This document shows, in pieces, positions 1 to 6,153 of a DNA stretch of 6,459 nt. Source of the DNA: an uncultured Clostridia bacterium (GTDB taxonomy: Bacteria; Bacillota; Clostridia; TANB77; CAG-508). A program made the position numbers and the translations under genes. Position 1 is the stretch's first letter. Each line of letters starts with the position of its first letter. Below the pieces are notes generated by a model. The model made no database searches and had not been told where the DNA came from. It saw only the letters and a program-made list of their open reading frames with translations. The stretch spans positions 1 through 6,459 of the forward strand of contig CAKPKU010000079.1 in assembly GCA_934167365.1 (NCBI GenBank), read 5' to 3'.

Positions 1-160
1 CACCTGCTATTTTATTTAATTGCCTTTGAAGTTCTACTTTATTTGTATATATACTTAAAACATTTTCTTCATATAGTACATTTATTGTTGTTTCTTCTTC
101 GGCTTTATTAGGTTCTTTGTATACTTTAACCTCTTTTACTTTCTTTTCTTCTTTTTTCAT
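1..160 (-). CDS. Hypothetical protein, N-terminal 53 residues (partial, runs off left edge)
   Basis: The reading frame opens with ATG at 160 and continues without a stop to the window edge. The visible protein begins MKKEEKKVKEVKVYKEPNKA. It has a Lys/Glu-rich, probably disordered first ~22 residues, followed by a more ordered stretch (TTINVLYEENVLSIYTNKVE, then LQRQLNKIAG). No signal peptide or membrane segment is seen, so a cytoplasmic protein is likely. The start is supported by AAGGA at 169-173, 8 nt upstream. A second in-frame ATG at 167-169 lies inside that site and is too close to be used. A good sigma-A-like promoter sits just upstream. I do not recognise the family and assign no function; only the N-terminus is available. 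The gene is divergent from the HD-domain gene and need not be functionally related to it. Confidence 0.75.
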   Translation of the reverse strand, partial: MKKEEKKVKEVKVYKEPNKAEEETTINVLYEENVLSIYTNKVELQRQLNKIAG

Positions 161-190
161 TTTCAACATCCTTTTTTGTTTGGTAGTTAT

Positions 191-220
191 ATAATATCAT
201 AAAATTCCTTTAATTTTCAA
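191..220 (-). promoter_or_regulatory. Sigma-A-like promoter for the left-edge gene
   Basis: On the minus strand TTGAAA (215-220) is followed after 18 nt by TATTAT (191-196). A TGA directly before the -10 box gives an extended -10 element. Transcription would start near 184, leaving a short leader of about 24 nt before the ATG at 160 that contains the ribosome binding site. This is the best promoter match in the window, but it rests on motif and position only. Confidence 0.6.
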
Positions 221-286
221 GTATTTTAACTTTCTTTTATTAATTTTATTTTTTATATAATGTATCTAGCATTTTACATAATTTTG

Positions 287-295
287 TGTTATAAT
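287..295 (+). promoter_or_regulatory. Extended -10 promoter for the HD-domain gene
   Basis: TGT followed directly by a perfect TATAAT (290-295) forms an extended -10 element. No good -35 box lies 16-18 nt upstream, which is tolerated when the TGN extension is present. The transcript would start near 302 and carry a ~70-nt leader. Another TATAAT at 256-261 has no supporting -35 or TGN and is less likely. Confidence 0.5.
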
Positions 296-313
296 TCTTA
301 TTATATTAATTTT

Positions 314-344
314 AAAATCCTTCTTGCAGTTTAAGTAGGCTTTT
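314..344 (+). repeat. Imperfect inverted repeat in the leader of the HD-domain gene
   Basis: The arms AAAATCCTTCTT (314-325) and AAGTAGGCTTTT (333-344) pair over 12 positions with two mismatches around a 7-nt loop. The hairpin would lie in the 5' leader, 16 nt before the AGGAGG. It could be a leader structure, a degenerate terminator or a protein-binding site. Such pairings also arise by chance in A+T-rich DNA, so confidence is low. Confidence 0.3.
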
Positions 345-373
345 AATTAAAAAAATTTTTAGGAGGAAAATTA

Positions 374-1009
374 ATGGAAAGAGAAAAATTTTTGTCTGTT
401 GTTAATTTCTATCGCACACACTGCATACTAAAGCAAAAGGAGCGGACAGGTTGGATTAACTGGAATGTGTCTGGCAGACGTGAGTCTATAACTGATCACA
501 TTTCTAGTGCACAAGCTTTAGCATGGGCTTTATACTCTGAATTTGATGAACTCTCCGAGTATAACATTGAGCATGTTATTGCATTGCTTTCAGTTCATGA
601 AGAAGCTGAATCCAAAATTGGTGATATTACACCATACCAAGGTATTACTCCAGAAGAAAAAGCAAAAATAGAGAGAGAAGCTTTTGTTTCTATTTGTGAA
701 AAATTAAAAAGAGGTGATAAAATTCTGGCTCTTTTTGATGAATTTGAAGCAAAAGAAACTCCTGAGGCACAACTTGCTTATCTTTGTGATAAGCTTGATT
801 GTGATTTGCAAGCATTTTTTTATTCTTTCGAAGAAAGATGTTCTATTGAAAATGCTACTTACAAAATGGTAAGTAATCCTAATATTCAGGAAATAATCAA
901 AAATGGTGCACAAAGTGTTTGGAATGTATTTTATGAAGCTGATAAAAATAAATACAAAGGTACCTTTTTAGAAGATTTTTTCAATTTTCTTAAAGATGTA
1001 CCTTTATAA
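374..1009 (+). CDS. HD-domain protein, YfbR/HDDC2 nucleotidase-like
   Basis: This is a 211-residue soluble protein of the HD phosphohydrolase superfamily, most like the YfbR/HDDC2 group, which dephosphorylates (deoxy)nucleoside 5'-monophosphates. Visible landmarks are the first ligand His in ITDHISSAQALAWAL (H42), the block VHEEAESKIGDITPY (H75, E76, E79, G83-D84) and a later Asp in LCDKLDCDLQAF (D139), followed by a helical C-terminus. The block matches the family pattern HDxxExxxGDI except that the Asp of the HD dyad is Glu (codon GAA at 599-601). An acidic side chain is kept, so metal binding is plausible but may be altered. Length fits the ~200-residue family. The start is secured by AGGAGG at 361-366, 7 nt upstream. 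The gene appears monocistronic and ends at a strong terminator. Superfamily assignment is firm; substrate and activity are inferred. Confidence 0.85.
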   Translation: MEREKFLSVVNFYRTHCILKQKERTGWINWNVSGRRESITDHISSAQALAWALYSEFDELSEYNIEHVIALLSVHEEAESKIGDITPYQGITPEEKAKIEREAFVSICEKLKRGDKILALFDEFEAKETPEAQLAYLCDKLDCDLQAFFYSFEERCSIENATYKMVSNPNIQEIIKNGAQSVWNVFYEADKNKYKGTFLEDFFNFLKDVPL

Positions 1010-1044
1010 ATAAAAACTATCAACTTTTTATAATTTTCAAACAG

Positions 1045-1085
1045 AAAAAGTCACAATTAGGTACTATCCCTAATTGTGATTTTTT
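1045..1085. terminator. Bidirectional intrinsic terminator between convergent genes
   Basis: TCACAATTAGG (1051-1061) and CCTAATTGTGA (1069-1079) form a perfect 11-bp stem with a 7-nt loop. Flanking A (1045-1049) and T (1081-1085) tracts extend the pairing and supply a U-run in both directions. It serves the HD-domain gene, which ends 35 nt upstream, on the plus strand, and the methyltransferase gene on the minus strand. The right arm contains the last codons and the TAG stop (1070-1072) of the methyltransferase. Confidence 0.85.
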
Positions 1086-1990
1086 CTTATTTTTGCTATA
1101 AAGAAGCCTTCATAAAGCTCGGTTGGCATTACACAAAGTGTTCCATCTATTTTTGTTGGTAATAATGGCAATTCTTCTTTTCCTTTAAATTCTATTGGTA
1201 CTATTTCTACTTTATTGTTTTTTAATATTTTACTTACTATCTCCTCGTTTTCCACATTTAAAATAGAGCATGTTGAATATACCATTTCTTGACCTTGTTT
1301 TAATATTTTTACTGCTTTGTTTAACAATTCTAATTGCGCTTTTTGTGATTTTTCTATTAGTTTTTCTGTAAATGTTTTTTCTAAATTTACATCTTCAACA
1401 TTTAAAGTTCCACTACCACTACATGGTGCATCTAAAAGTATGTTATCAAATGAGAAAAAATCATTTATTCTTCTGCTATCTTCTTGCATTATATATACAG
1501 ATGTTGCTCCCTGTTTTTCTATGTTGTATTTTAGCTTTTCTATTCTTATTTTATTTAACTCACATGCTGTTATATTTGCATTATTGTTTGTTAAACTTGC
1601 AAGCTCTGTAGTTTTTCCACCTGGTGCTGCGCACATATCTAAAATGTCTGTATTTTCTTTTGGCTCTAGTACTATAGGTGGTAACATTGAAGATAAACTT
1701 TGAAGATAAATTTCGCCATTTTTATAAATTTCTAATTCTTTTAAAGTATCTTCTCTTACATTTTTTACTATATATGCAACATCACTCCAAGAAACTTTTT
1801 CAAATTTTATATTATTATTTTTTAGTACTTCTTCTATTTTTTCTATACTTGTTTTTAAGGTATTTACCCTAAAAGTTACCATTCTTTTTTGAGAGTATCC
1901 TTCTAATATTTTACTTGTTATTTCTTCTCCGTATTGCTTATTTAATATTTCTATTAAAAATTCTGGTACAATTTTTTCGTTATTTTTCAT
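1070..1990 (-). CDS. RsmB/NOP-family RNA (cytosine-5) methyltransferase
   Basis: This 306-residue protein is an S-adenosylmethionine-dependent RNA m5C methyltransferase of the NOL1/NOP2/Sun (RsmB/RsmF) family, acting on rRNA or tRNA. The N-terminal substrate-binding part has PEFLIEILNKQYG (9-21) and TFRVNTLK (39-46). The Rossmann domain shows motif I, LDMCAAPGGKT (117-127), an acidic SAM-ribose contact at E144, motif IV LLDAPCSGSGTL (185-196) with the product-release Cys C190, and motif VI VYSTCSI (237-243) with the nucleophile Cys C241. Both catalytic cysteines are present. It lacks the NusB-like N-terminal domain of ~430-residue RsmB and the C-terminal extension of RsmF, so it is a compact single-domain form and the modified base cannot be assigned. 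ATG follows AAGGAG (2003-2008) at an unusually long 12-nt spacing; no alternative start codon lies in between. It lies 53 nt downstream of the transporter gene, with no terminator between, and may share its transcript. Confidence 0.93.
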   Translation of the reverse strand: MKNNEKIVPEFLIEILNKQYGEEITSKILEGYSQKRMVTFRVNTLKTSIEKIEEVLKNNNIKFEKVSWSDVAYIVKNVREDTLKELEIYKNGEIYLQSLSSMLPPIVLEPKENTDILDMCAAPGGKTTELASLTNNNANITACELNKIRIEKLKYNIEKQGATSVYIMQEDSRRINDFFSFDNILLDAPCSGSGTLNVEDVNLEKTFTEKLIEKSQKAQLELLNKAVKILKQGQEMVYSTCSILNVENEEIVSKILKNNKVEIVPIEFKGKEELPLLPTKIDGTLCVMPTELYEGFFIAKIRKNHN

Positions 1991-2043
1991 TATTTTTAAT
2001 ATCTCCTTTTTATAAATTATATCTATTGTGCTAGCTTATCGTT

Positions 2044-3372
2044 TTATTCTTTCTCTAATACTCTTTTTTCTTTTTGTATTTCCGTAACACTATTACTTAA
2101 TACTATAGTTCCAATAATAGATATAATTATAAATATAAAAATTATTTTCAAATTATTTAAATTGTGTGAAAATCCAACAAATATTAATAATAAAGTATAA
2201 CCTAATATTCTTCCAATATTTAAAAATAATTCTCTATATAAAAAATACTCTGTATTGTATTTATCTTTATATTCCTTCTTATTAGAATAATTAAATAAAT
2301 TGACTTCTGTAATTTTTAATATAATATTCATAAAAATGTAATAACTGATATTGTATAAAATAATAGAATTCATATTTATATTGTTCATTACTAAAGTAAA
2401 AGTAATAAAAAGAAATCCTAAAGAAAAACCTAATATAATCTTTTTATGTTTTTCCTTATAAAATTTAGCAAATATATACATTGTTAAAATAGAGCATAAT
2501 GAAAGTAATGATGATATCCAACCTAATTCAAATTCATTCTTTGTATTATATATAATTAATAACGATACAACTAAACTCATAACTCCATATCTATTTATAC
2601 CTTTTAAAAATTCAATAGCATACAATTTTTTTAATGTTTTATCCTTTTTCAATTTACTAACAAACTCTTTTATTTTTATATTCGATGTTTGTATATTTTT
2701 ATTTTTTATATTAAAAGTATTTAAAATTTTAATAATTGAAAATATTAATATTAAAATTGCAGCTACTTGATATGATTTTAAAGTTATATAAGCACCTAAT
2801 ATTATAGGAACAACAAAGCTTATTATTTCTGTAAAAACAGAAACTAATCCTATATATTTTGTTCTTTCTTTTTGCAGAACACTTTCTGACTCCATCATAT
2901 TTAATGGAAATCCTGTAGTAGCTGTAGAAATACCATACATTATACCAATTATATATACAAAATTAATTATTTTATCTCCCATTACAATTATCATAAAAAT
3001 ATATAATGATTTTATAATAGTTCCAAATCTATATAATTTAATTTTATCTTTCTTTTTGATATAGTTAGCAACAATAAATGCACCTATTGTTGCTACTATC
3101 CATCCAACTATATTATAAATTGATAAATATAAAATATTTTGTTCTGTAATTTTATAAAAATATGCTGCTAAAAACACATCTAAAAATATACTTATGACTT
3201 TTCCTATTGTTTGATCTATAATAAGTGTTTTAGCAGGTTTGGAAAGTCTATTACTTTGTTTTTTATTAATAATACCTGTGTTTTTTAATTCTTTATCGTG
3301 TTCTACATATTCTTTCAATAATTCTTTATTAGAATTTAATGTTACATTATCTATATCTATTCCTATTTTCAT
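2044..3372 (-). CDS. MFS-like membrane transporter with HAD-nucleotidase-like N-terminus
   Basis: The protein has 442 residues. From about residue 43 (LSKPAKTLIIDQ) it is an integral membrane protein with about 12 hydrophobic helices, near residues 57-73, 81-104, 115-132, 137-156, 174-197, 201-217, 262-275, 284-304, 311-330, 335-354, 384-401 and 408-427. A charged central loop (~218-256) separates two six-helix halves, as in the major facilitator superfamily; the substrate is unknown. The first ~37 residues differ: MKIGIDIDNVTLNSNKELLK resembles the start of HAD-family 5'-nucleotidases, with motif I DxDxV/T at D6, D8 and V10. The rest of a HAD enzyme is absent. The ATG at 3372 was chosen because AAGGAG (3379-3384) lies 6 nt upstream; an in-frame GTG at 3393 would translate that site. 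No start codon with a ribosome binding site lies between the HAD-like segment and TM1, so translation as a fusion is expected. Very rich in Ile, Asn and Lys. Confidence 0.82.
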   Translation of the reverse strand: MKIGIDIDNVTLNSNKELLKEYVEHDKELKNTGIINKKQSNRLSKPAKTLIIDQTIGKVISIFLDVFLAAYFYKITEQNILYLSIYNIVGWIVATIGAFIVANYIKKKDKIKLYRFGTIIKSLYIFMIIVMGDKIINFVYIIGIMYGISTATTGFPLNMMESESVLQKERTKYIGLVSVFTEIISFVVPIILGAYITLKSYQVAAILILIFSIIKILNTFNIKNKNIQTSNIKIKEFVSKLKKDKTLKKLYAIEFLKGINRYGVMSLVVSLLIIYNTKNEFELGWISSLLSLCSILTMYIFAKFYKEKHKKIILGFSLGFLFITFTLVMNNINMNSIILYNISYYIFMNIILKITEVNLFNYSNKKEYKDKYNTEYFLYRELFLNIGRILGYTLLLIFVGFSHNLNNLKIIFIFIIISIIGTIVLSNSVTEIQKEKRVLEKE

Positions 3373-3375
3373 TAA

Positions 3376-3403
3376 TTGCTCCTTATTATTCACTATTTAT
3401 ATT
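3376..3403 (+). promoter_or_regulatory. Candidate promoter for the 193-residue protein
   Basis: TTGCTC (3376-3381) and TATATT (3398-3403) are spaced by 16 nt. The start would fall near 3410, about 38 nt before the ATG at 3448. If real, the -35 box overlaps the ribosome binding site region of the divergent transporter gene. Weak motif match in very A+T-rich DNA. Confidence 0.25.
3379..3384 (-). promoter_or_regulatory. Ribosome binding site fixing the transporter start at 3372
   Basis: AAGGAG on the minus strand sits 6 nt before the ATG at 3372. It decides against the upstream in-frame GTG at 3393, from which this site would be read as codons. Confidence 0.85.
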
Positions 3404-3407
3404 TACT

Positions 3408-3416
3408 ATCATATCA
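3408..3416 (-). promoter_or_regulatory. Candidate extended -10 promoter for the HAD-MFS gene
   Basis: TGA followed by TATGAT (3408-3413) on the minus strand gives an extended -10 element, with only a poor -35 region about 16 nt upstream. Transcription would begin near 3401, about 29 nt before the ATG. It lies in the 75-bp gap between divergent starts, where a promoter is required or likely, but the motif is weak. Confidence 0.3.
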
Positions 3417-3447
3417 TATTAATATAAATAAGAAAAGAGGAATATAT

Positions 3448-4029
3448 ATGAATGATTTTATTTATCCATATGGATATCAAAATTACTGCATTAGTATGAA
3501 TGAAGTTAATTTAATTAAAAGAATGAATCTAGTTTGGGAACAGCATATAATGTGGACTCGTATGTTGTTAATTAGTATTGCTGAAAACCTAAAAGATTTT
3601 AGTGCTACTGAAGCACGTTTATTACAAAATCCTAGAGATATTGCTAACGTTTTTGAAAGATTTTATGGTAAAAATGTAGCTAATGTTATTGAAAAGCTAA
3701 TAACTGAACATCTAGCAATAGGAGAAAAATTAATTTTTGCACTTAAGAATAAAGAACAAAAAGCTGCAGCAGATTTAAATGCTAAATGGTATAAAAATGC
3801 TGATGAAATTGCTGAGGCATTTAGCAATTTTAATCCTTTTTATAAAAGAAGTGATGTTCAAGCAATGATGTATGAGCATTTAAGGTTAACTTCAAATGAA
3901 GTTGAAGAACGTTTAGCTGGAAATTATGTAGCTGATATTAAAGCTTTTGATGAAGTTCAAATAGAAGTTTTAGGCATGGCTCAATATTTTGTAGACGGAA
4001 TAGTGTGTCAATTTCCAGATTTATTTTAA
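3448..4029 (+). CDS. Uncharacterised all-helical protein (193 residues)
   Basis: This soluble, apparently all-alpha protein resembles a widespread but functionally undefined family of Bacillota proteins of about 150-200 residues. Landmarks are WEQHIMWTR (30-38), ARLLQNPRDIANVF (56-69), FYG (72-74), TEHLAIGEKL (86-95), WYKNADEIAEAFSNFNPF (114-131), YEHLRLTSNEVEERL (142-156) and a C-terminal MAQYFVDGI (177-185). Three spaced His residues (H33, H88, H144), each in a helix, and the similar layout of the two halves suggest a four-helix-type bundle, perhaps duplicated. There is no signal peptide or membrane helix. The start is the ATG at 3448, preceded by AGAGGA (3436-3441). The frame is open back to an ATG at 3376, but that would add 24 residues encoded by the intergenic region and has no ribosome binding site. 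The gene lies alone on the plus strand between two minus-strand transporter genes. I assign no biochemical function. Confidence 0.8.
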   Translation: MNDFIYPYGYQNYCISMNEVNLIKRMNLVWEQHIMWTRMLLISIAENLKDFSATEARLLQNPRDIANVFERFYGKNVANVIEKLITEHLAIGEKLIFALKNKEQKAAADLNAKWYKNADEIAEAFSNFNPFYKRSDVQAMMYEHLRLTSNEVEERLAGNYVADIKAFDEVQIEVLGMAQYFVDGIVCQFPDLF

Positions 4030-4063
4030 AGGACATTTGGGGACGGGGCACTTTTGTCCTTTA
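4027..4063. repeat. G-rich palindromic element spanning two convergent stop codons
   Basis: TAAAGGACA (4027-4035) pairs perfectly with TGTCCTTTA (4055-4063), enclosing a G-rich centre with two GGGG tracts (4039-4042 and 4045-4048). The inner GGAC (4041-4044) could pair with GTCC (4056-4059) instead, giving an alternative fold. Its composition stands out sharply from the A+T-rich surroundings. The first three bases are the TAA of the plus-strand gene and the last three are the TAA of the minus-strand transporter. It looks like the small dispersed palindromes seen in many Clostridia. It may act as a transcript end, but neither side has a long U-run, so it is not a classical terminator. Confidence 0.6.
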
Positions 4064-5275
4064 CATAACTTCATTTTTTTTACTTACAAAATAAATTCCT
4101 AGTGTTATATATGATAATATTGCTAAACCAAAAGTAATTTTTATAACATTATCATTTTCAGACAAAACTGTATATGATAGTATTGGCAAAATCGCTGTTA
4201 CAATTCCTTCTATAAATCTTTCAAAAGTAACATATGATGTCTGTAATTTATCTTTTGAAGCCTCATATATAGCAACGTTATCAAATATTTCATAAGCTCC
4301 ATTCCCCATTCCTAGTAATAAATAAATTATTGGTAACATATATATTAATATTTCATTTGATGCTATAAATAAACTTGAAAAAGCAAATATAAATATCATA
4401 CACATTGGTAAAATAACCTTTTTCCAATTCCTACTATTTGCTTTTCTTGACCAGAACTTACTCGATATTGCTTCAGATAAATTTATTATGATATTTAACA
4501 AACTATAATAAATATAATTTATATTTAAATATCTAAGTAAGAAAACATTTAAATACATTATACCTATTCCATTTGCAAATCTATTTATTCCACATGTTAT
4601 AATTATCTTTCTAAATTTTTTATCTGTTGCTGGAATTCTTATTGTATCCTTTATGGTTATTTTATCTTCTTTTATAGGTGGCTTATATGTATTAATTCTT
4701 ATTGTTATATCTATAAATGCAATTAAAAATACAATTGAAAATAAAATCATAAATCCATATAACTCATGTCCATTTTGTGTGAATTTATCAAGAATAATTC
4801 CCATAATTAAGCTAAATAATAAAACTATGGTATTTTTATACATATTTTTCGTTGCTGCAAACTTAGTTCTGTCTTCTCTTTTTAATAAAGACATTCTCCA
4901 ATTAACAAAAGTTATATATCCCATCTCTCCTGTAATTGCATATATTGAAGCAAATATAAAGAACAATATAGTTCGTATGTTTACATCTCTTGATATAAAC
5001 GGAATAATTGCGAAGCATACTGATGCCAGTCTGTATATTGAATAATTTGTTAATACAACTTTTTTTGATTGTCCTATTCGTGAAAATAATGGTGCTGCAA
5101 ATATTTGTAAAACATTCGTTATTGTATCTAAAACAGCATAAATTCCAATTGCCAAGTCTGATAAACCTAAATATACAGCAAAAGCTGATATAAACGATGT
5201 GCTAGCTATTTTATTGTTTGCATTATCTAGTACTGATGAAGTTAAATATTTTTTATATTCCTTTTTATAGTTCAT
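4061..5275 (-). CDS. MFS-family membrane transporter
   Basis: This 404-residue integral membrane protein fits the major facilitator superfamily in length and helix layout (two sets of about six hydrophobic helices). A charged central loop spans about 195-223 (TYKPPIKEDKITIKD and onward). After TM2, PLFSRIGQSKK (62-72) is a degenerate form of the MFS loop 2-3 motif GxxxDRxGRR. The cytoplasmic loop after TM4 has NWRMSLLKREDRTKF (125-139), a common MFS feature. TM7 opens with CGINRFANGIG (228-238). The late segment GNGAYEIFDNVAIYE (324-338) resembles the matching region of the partial transporter at the right edge. The ATG is preceded by AGGAG (5281-5285) at 5 nt. That site overlaps the stop codon of the upstream phosphatase gene and the gap is only 8 nt, so the two are co-transcribed and probably translationally coupled. 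Substrate and direction of transport are unknown. Confidence 0.88.
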   Translation of the reverse strand: MNYKKEYKKYLTSSVLDNANNKIASTSFISAFAVYLGLSDLAIGIYAVLDTITNVLQIFAAPLFSRIGQSKKVVLTNYSIYRLASVCFAIIPFISRDVNIRTILFFIFASIYAITGEMGYITFVNWRMSLLKREDRTKFAATKNMYKNTIVLLFSLIMGIILDKFTQNGHELYGFMILFSIVFLIAFIDITIRINTYKPPIKEDKITIKDTIRIPATDKKFRKIIITCGINRFANGIGIMYLNVFLLRYLNINYIYYSLLNIIINLSEAISSKFWSRKANSRNWKKVILPMCMIFIFAFSSLFIASNEILIYMLPIIYLLLGMGNGAYEIFDNVAIYEASKDKLQTSYVTFERFIEGIVTAILPILSYTVLSENDNVIKITFGLAILSYITLGIYFVSKKNEVM

Positions 5276-5283
5276 TTTTTCTC

Positions 5284-6096
5284 CTATTTTATTTCTAGCC
5301 TTTCATTGCAAAAATGTAATTTATCTATAATATCTTGTCCTATATGTTTATTCGCAATTTCTATAGCTTTTTTACAATTCATAATTTGATATTTAAAGTG
5401 AGCATCTACTCCATATAATACCTTTAAATCTTCATATTTTGAAGCTATTTTCCAAAATTCTTTACAAGGATACACTATATTTTCTCTTTTTCCTATTATA
5501 CATTCATTAGGATGAGATAAATTAATTTCTATTGGTATTCCATATTTTTCTGCTGTACTACAAATTATGTGTGCAACTTTTTCATCTACTTTTGTAAATT
5601 TTTCTCTACTTAACATATATACATCAGGATGTGCTATTATATCTGGTATGTTTTTTTCGATTGCTATTTTCACATATTCTGCATATTTTAAAGCATCCTC
5701 ATCAGTAAATTCTTGTCTTCTTAAAAATTTAACATCATTATTTTCATCATATATAAAATGCTGTCCTAGAATTATCTTATCTGTTTCATTTTTTAATTCA
5801 AATAAATTTTCCTCTTGTCCTGGTAAATATTCAACTTCAAAACCAGTCTCTATTTCTATTTTATCTTTATACTTTTCTTTTAAAGATTTTATACTATTTA
5901 AATATTCATTTTTTTCACTATATTTCATTCTCATATTTTTTCTATGATCTATTTCTTCTTTTTCAGGGCAATGGTCCGTGAACGCTATCTTTGTAAAACC
6001 TTTTTGTATAAATAGTTTTACAAAATCTTCATCTGTCATATTATTATCAGCATGTCCACATCTTCTTGTATGTGTATGGTAATTAAATTTTTGCAC
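5284..6096 (-). CDS. PHP-family phosphoesterase, histidinol-phosphatase (HisJ/HisK) type
   Basis: This 270-residue cytoplasmic metallo-phosphatase has the polymerase-and-histidinol-phosphatase (PHP) fold. The full metal set is visible: HTHTRRCGH (H7, H9, H15), FTDHCP (D41, H42), GFEVEY (E87), GQHF (H113), AHPD (H156) and GVDAH (D231, H233). These match the nine ligands of the trinuclear site in HisJ-type enzymes, and the length fits (~260-280). Family members convert L-histidinol phosphate to histidinol, the penultimate histidine step, but no other his gene is present. It could therefore act on a different phosphoester linked to the neighbouring transporters. The start is GTG at 6096, supported by AAGGAG (6104-6109) at 7 nt; no nearby ATG would keep the metal-binding N-terminus. 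It lies 57 nt downstream of one MFS gene and 8 nt upstream of another. Fold and catalytic competence are firm; the substrate is inferred. Confidence 0.9.
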   Translation of the reverse strand: MQKFNYHTHTRRCGHADNNMTDEDFVKLFIQKGFTKIAFTDHCPEKEEIDHRKNMRMKYSEKNEYLNSIKSLKEKYKDKIEIETGFEVEYLPGQEENLFELKNETDKIILGQHFIYDENNDVKFLRRQEFTDEDALKYAEYVKIAIEKNIPDIIAHPDVYMLSREKFTKVDEKVAHIICSTAEKYGIPIEINLSHPNECIIGKRENIVYPCKEFWKIASKYEDLKVLYGVDAHFKYQIMNCKKAIEIANKHIGQDIIDKLHFCNERLEIK

Positions 6097-6103
6097 AATT
6101 TCT

Positions 6104-6109
6104 CTCCTT
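6104..6109 (-). promoter_or_regulatory. Ribosome binding site fixing a GTG start at 6096
   Basis: AAGGAG on the minus strand is 7 nt from the GTG that begins the PHP protein. The essential HTHT motif starts at residue 7, so a downstream start would destroy the metal site. Confidence 0.85.
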
Positions 6110-6153
6110 TATTTATTTTTTGTATATACATATACCCTACTTTGCAACTTAAA

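Noticed and set aside
1317..1703. Open frames on the plus strand opposite the methyltransferase gene
   Set aside because: They are antisense to a gene with a full set of family motifs, lack ribosome binding sites and encode low-complexity Phe/Ser/Leu-rich sequence.
2016..2021. TATAAT on the minus strand between the HAD-MFS and methyltransferase genes as a promoter
   Set aside because: The -35 region (AAACGA) is poor and there is no TGN extension. It may be a weak internal promoter but is not supported enough to list.
3373..3393. GTG start at 3393 for the HAD-MFS protein
   Set aside because: Translation from it would read the AAGGAG ribosome binding site as codons, and it has no site of its own.
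3376..3447. Upstream start (ATG at 3376) that would add 24 residues to the helical protein
   Set aside because: No ribosome binding site precedes it, the added residues are encoded by A+T-rich intergenic DNA overlapping the divergent gene's start, and the ATG at 3448 has a good AGAGGA site.
4653..5193. Plus-strand open frames opposite the MFS gene
   Set aside because: They are antisense shadows of a transporter gene; their hydrophobic composition comes from the complementary A+T-rich codons.
5567..5947. Plus-strand open frame of 126 codons opposite the PHP gene
   Set aside because: The opposite strand encodes a PHP enzyme with all its metal ligands, and this frame has no initiation signal or recognisable motif.
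6097..6153. Promoter or terminator in the 57-nt gap before the PHP gene
   Set aside because: TTGCAA is present, but no -10 box lies at a proper distance, and no hairpin with a U-run was found.
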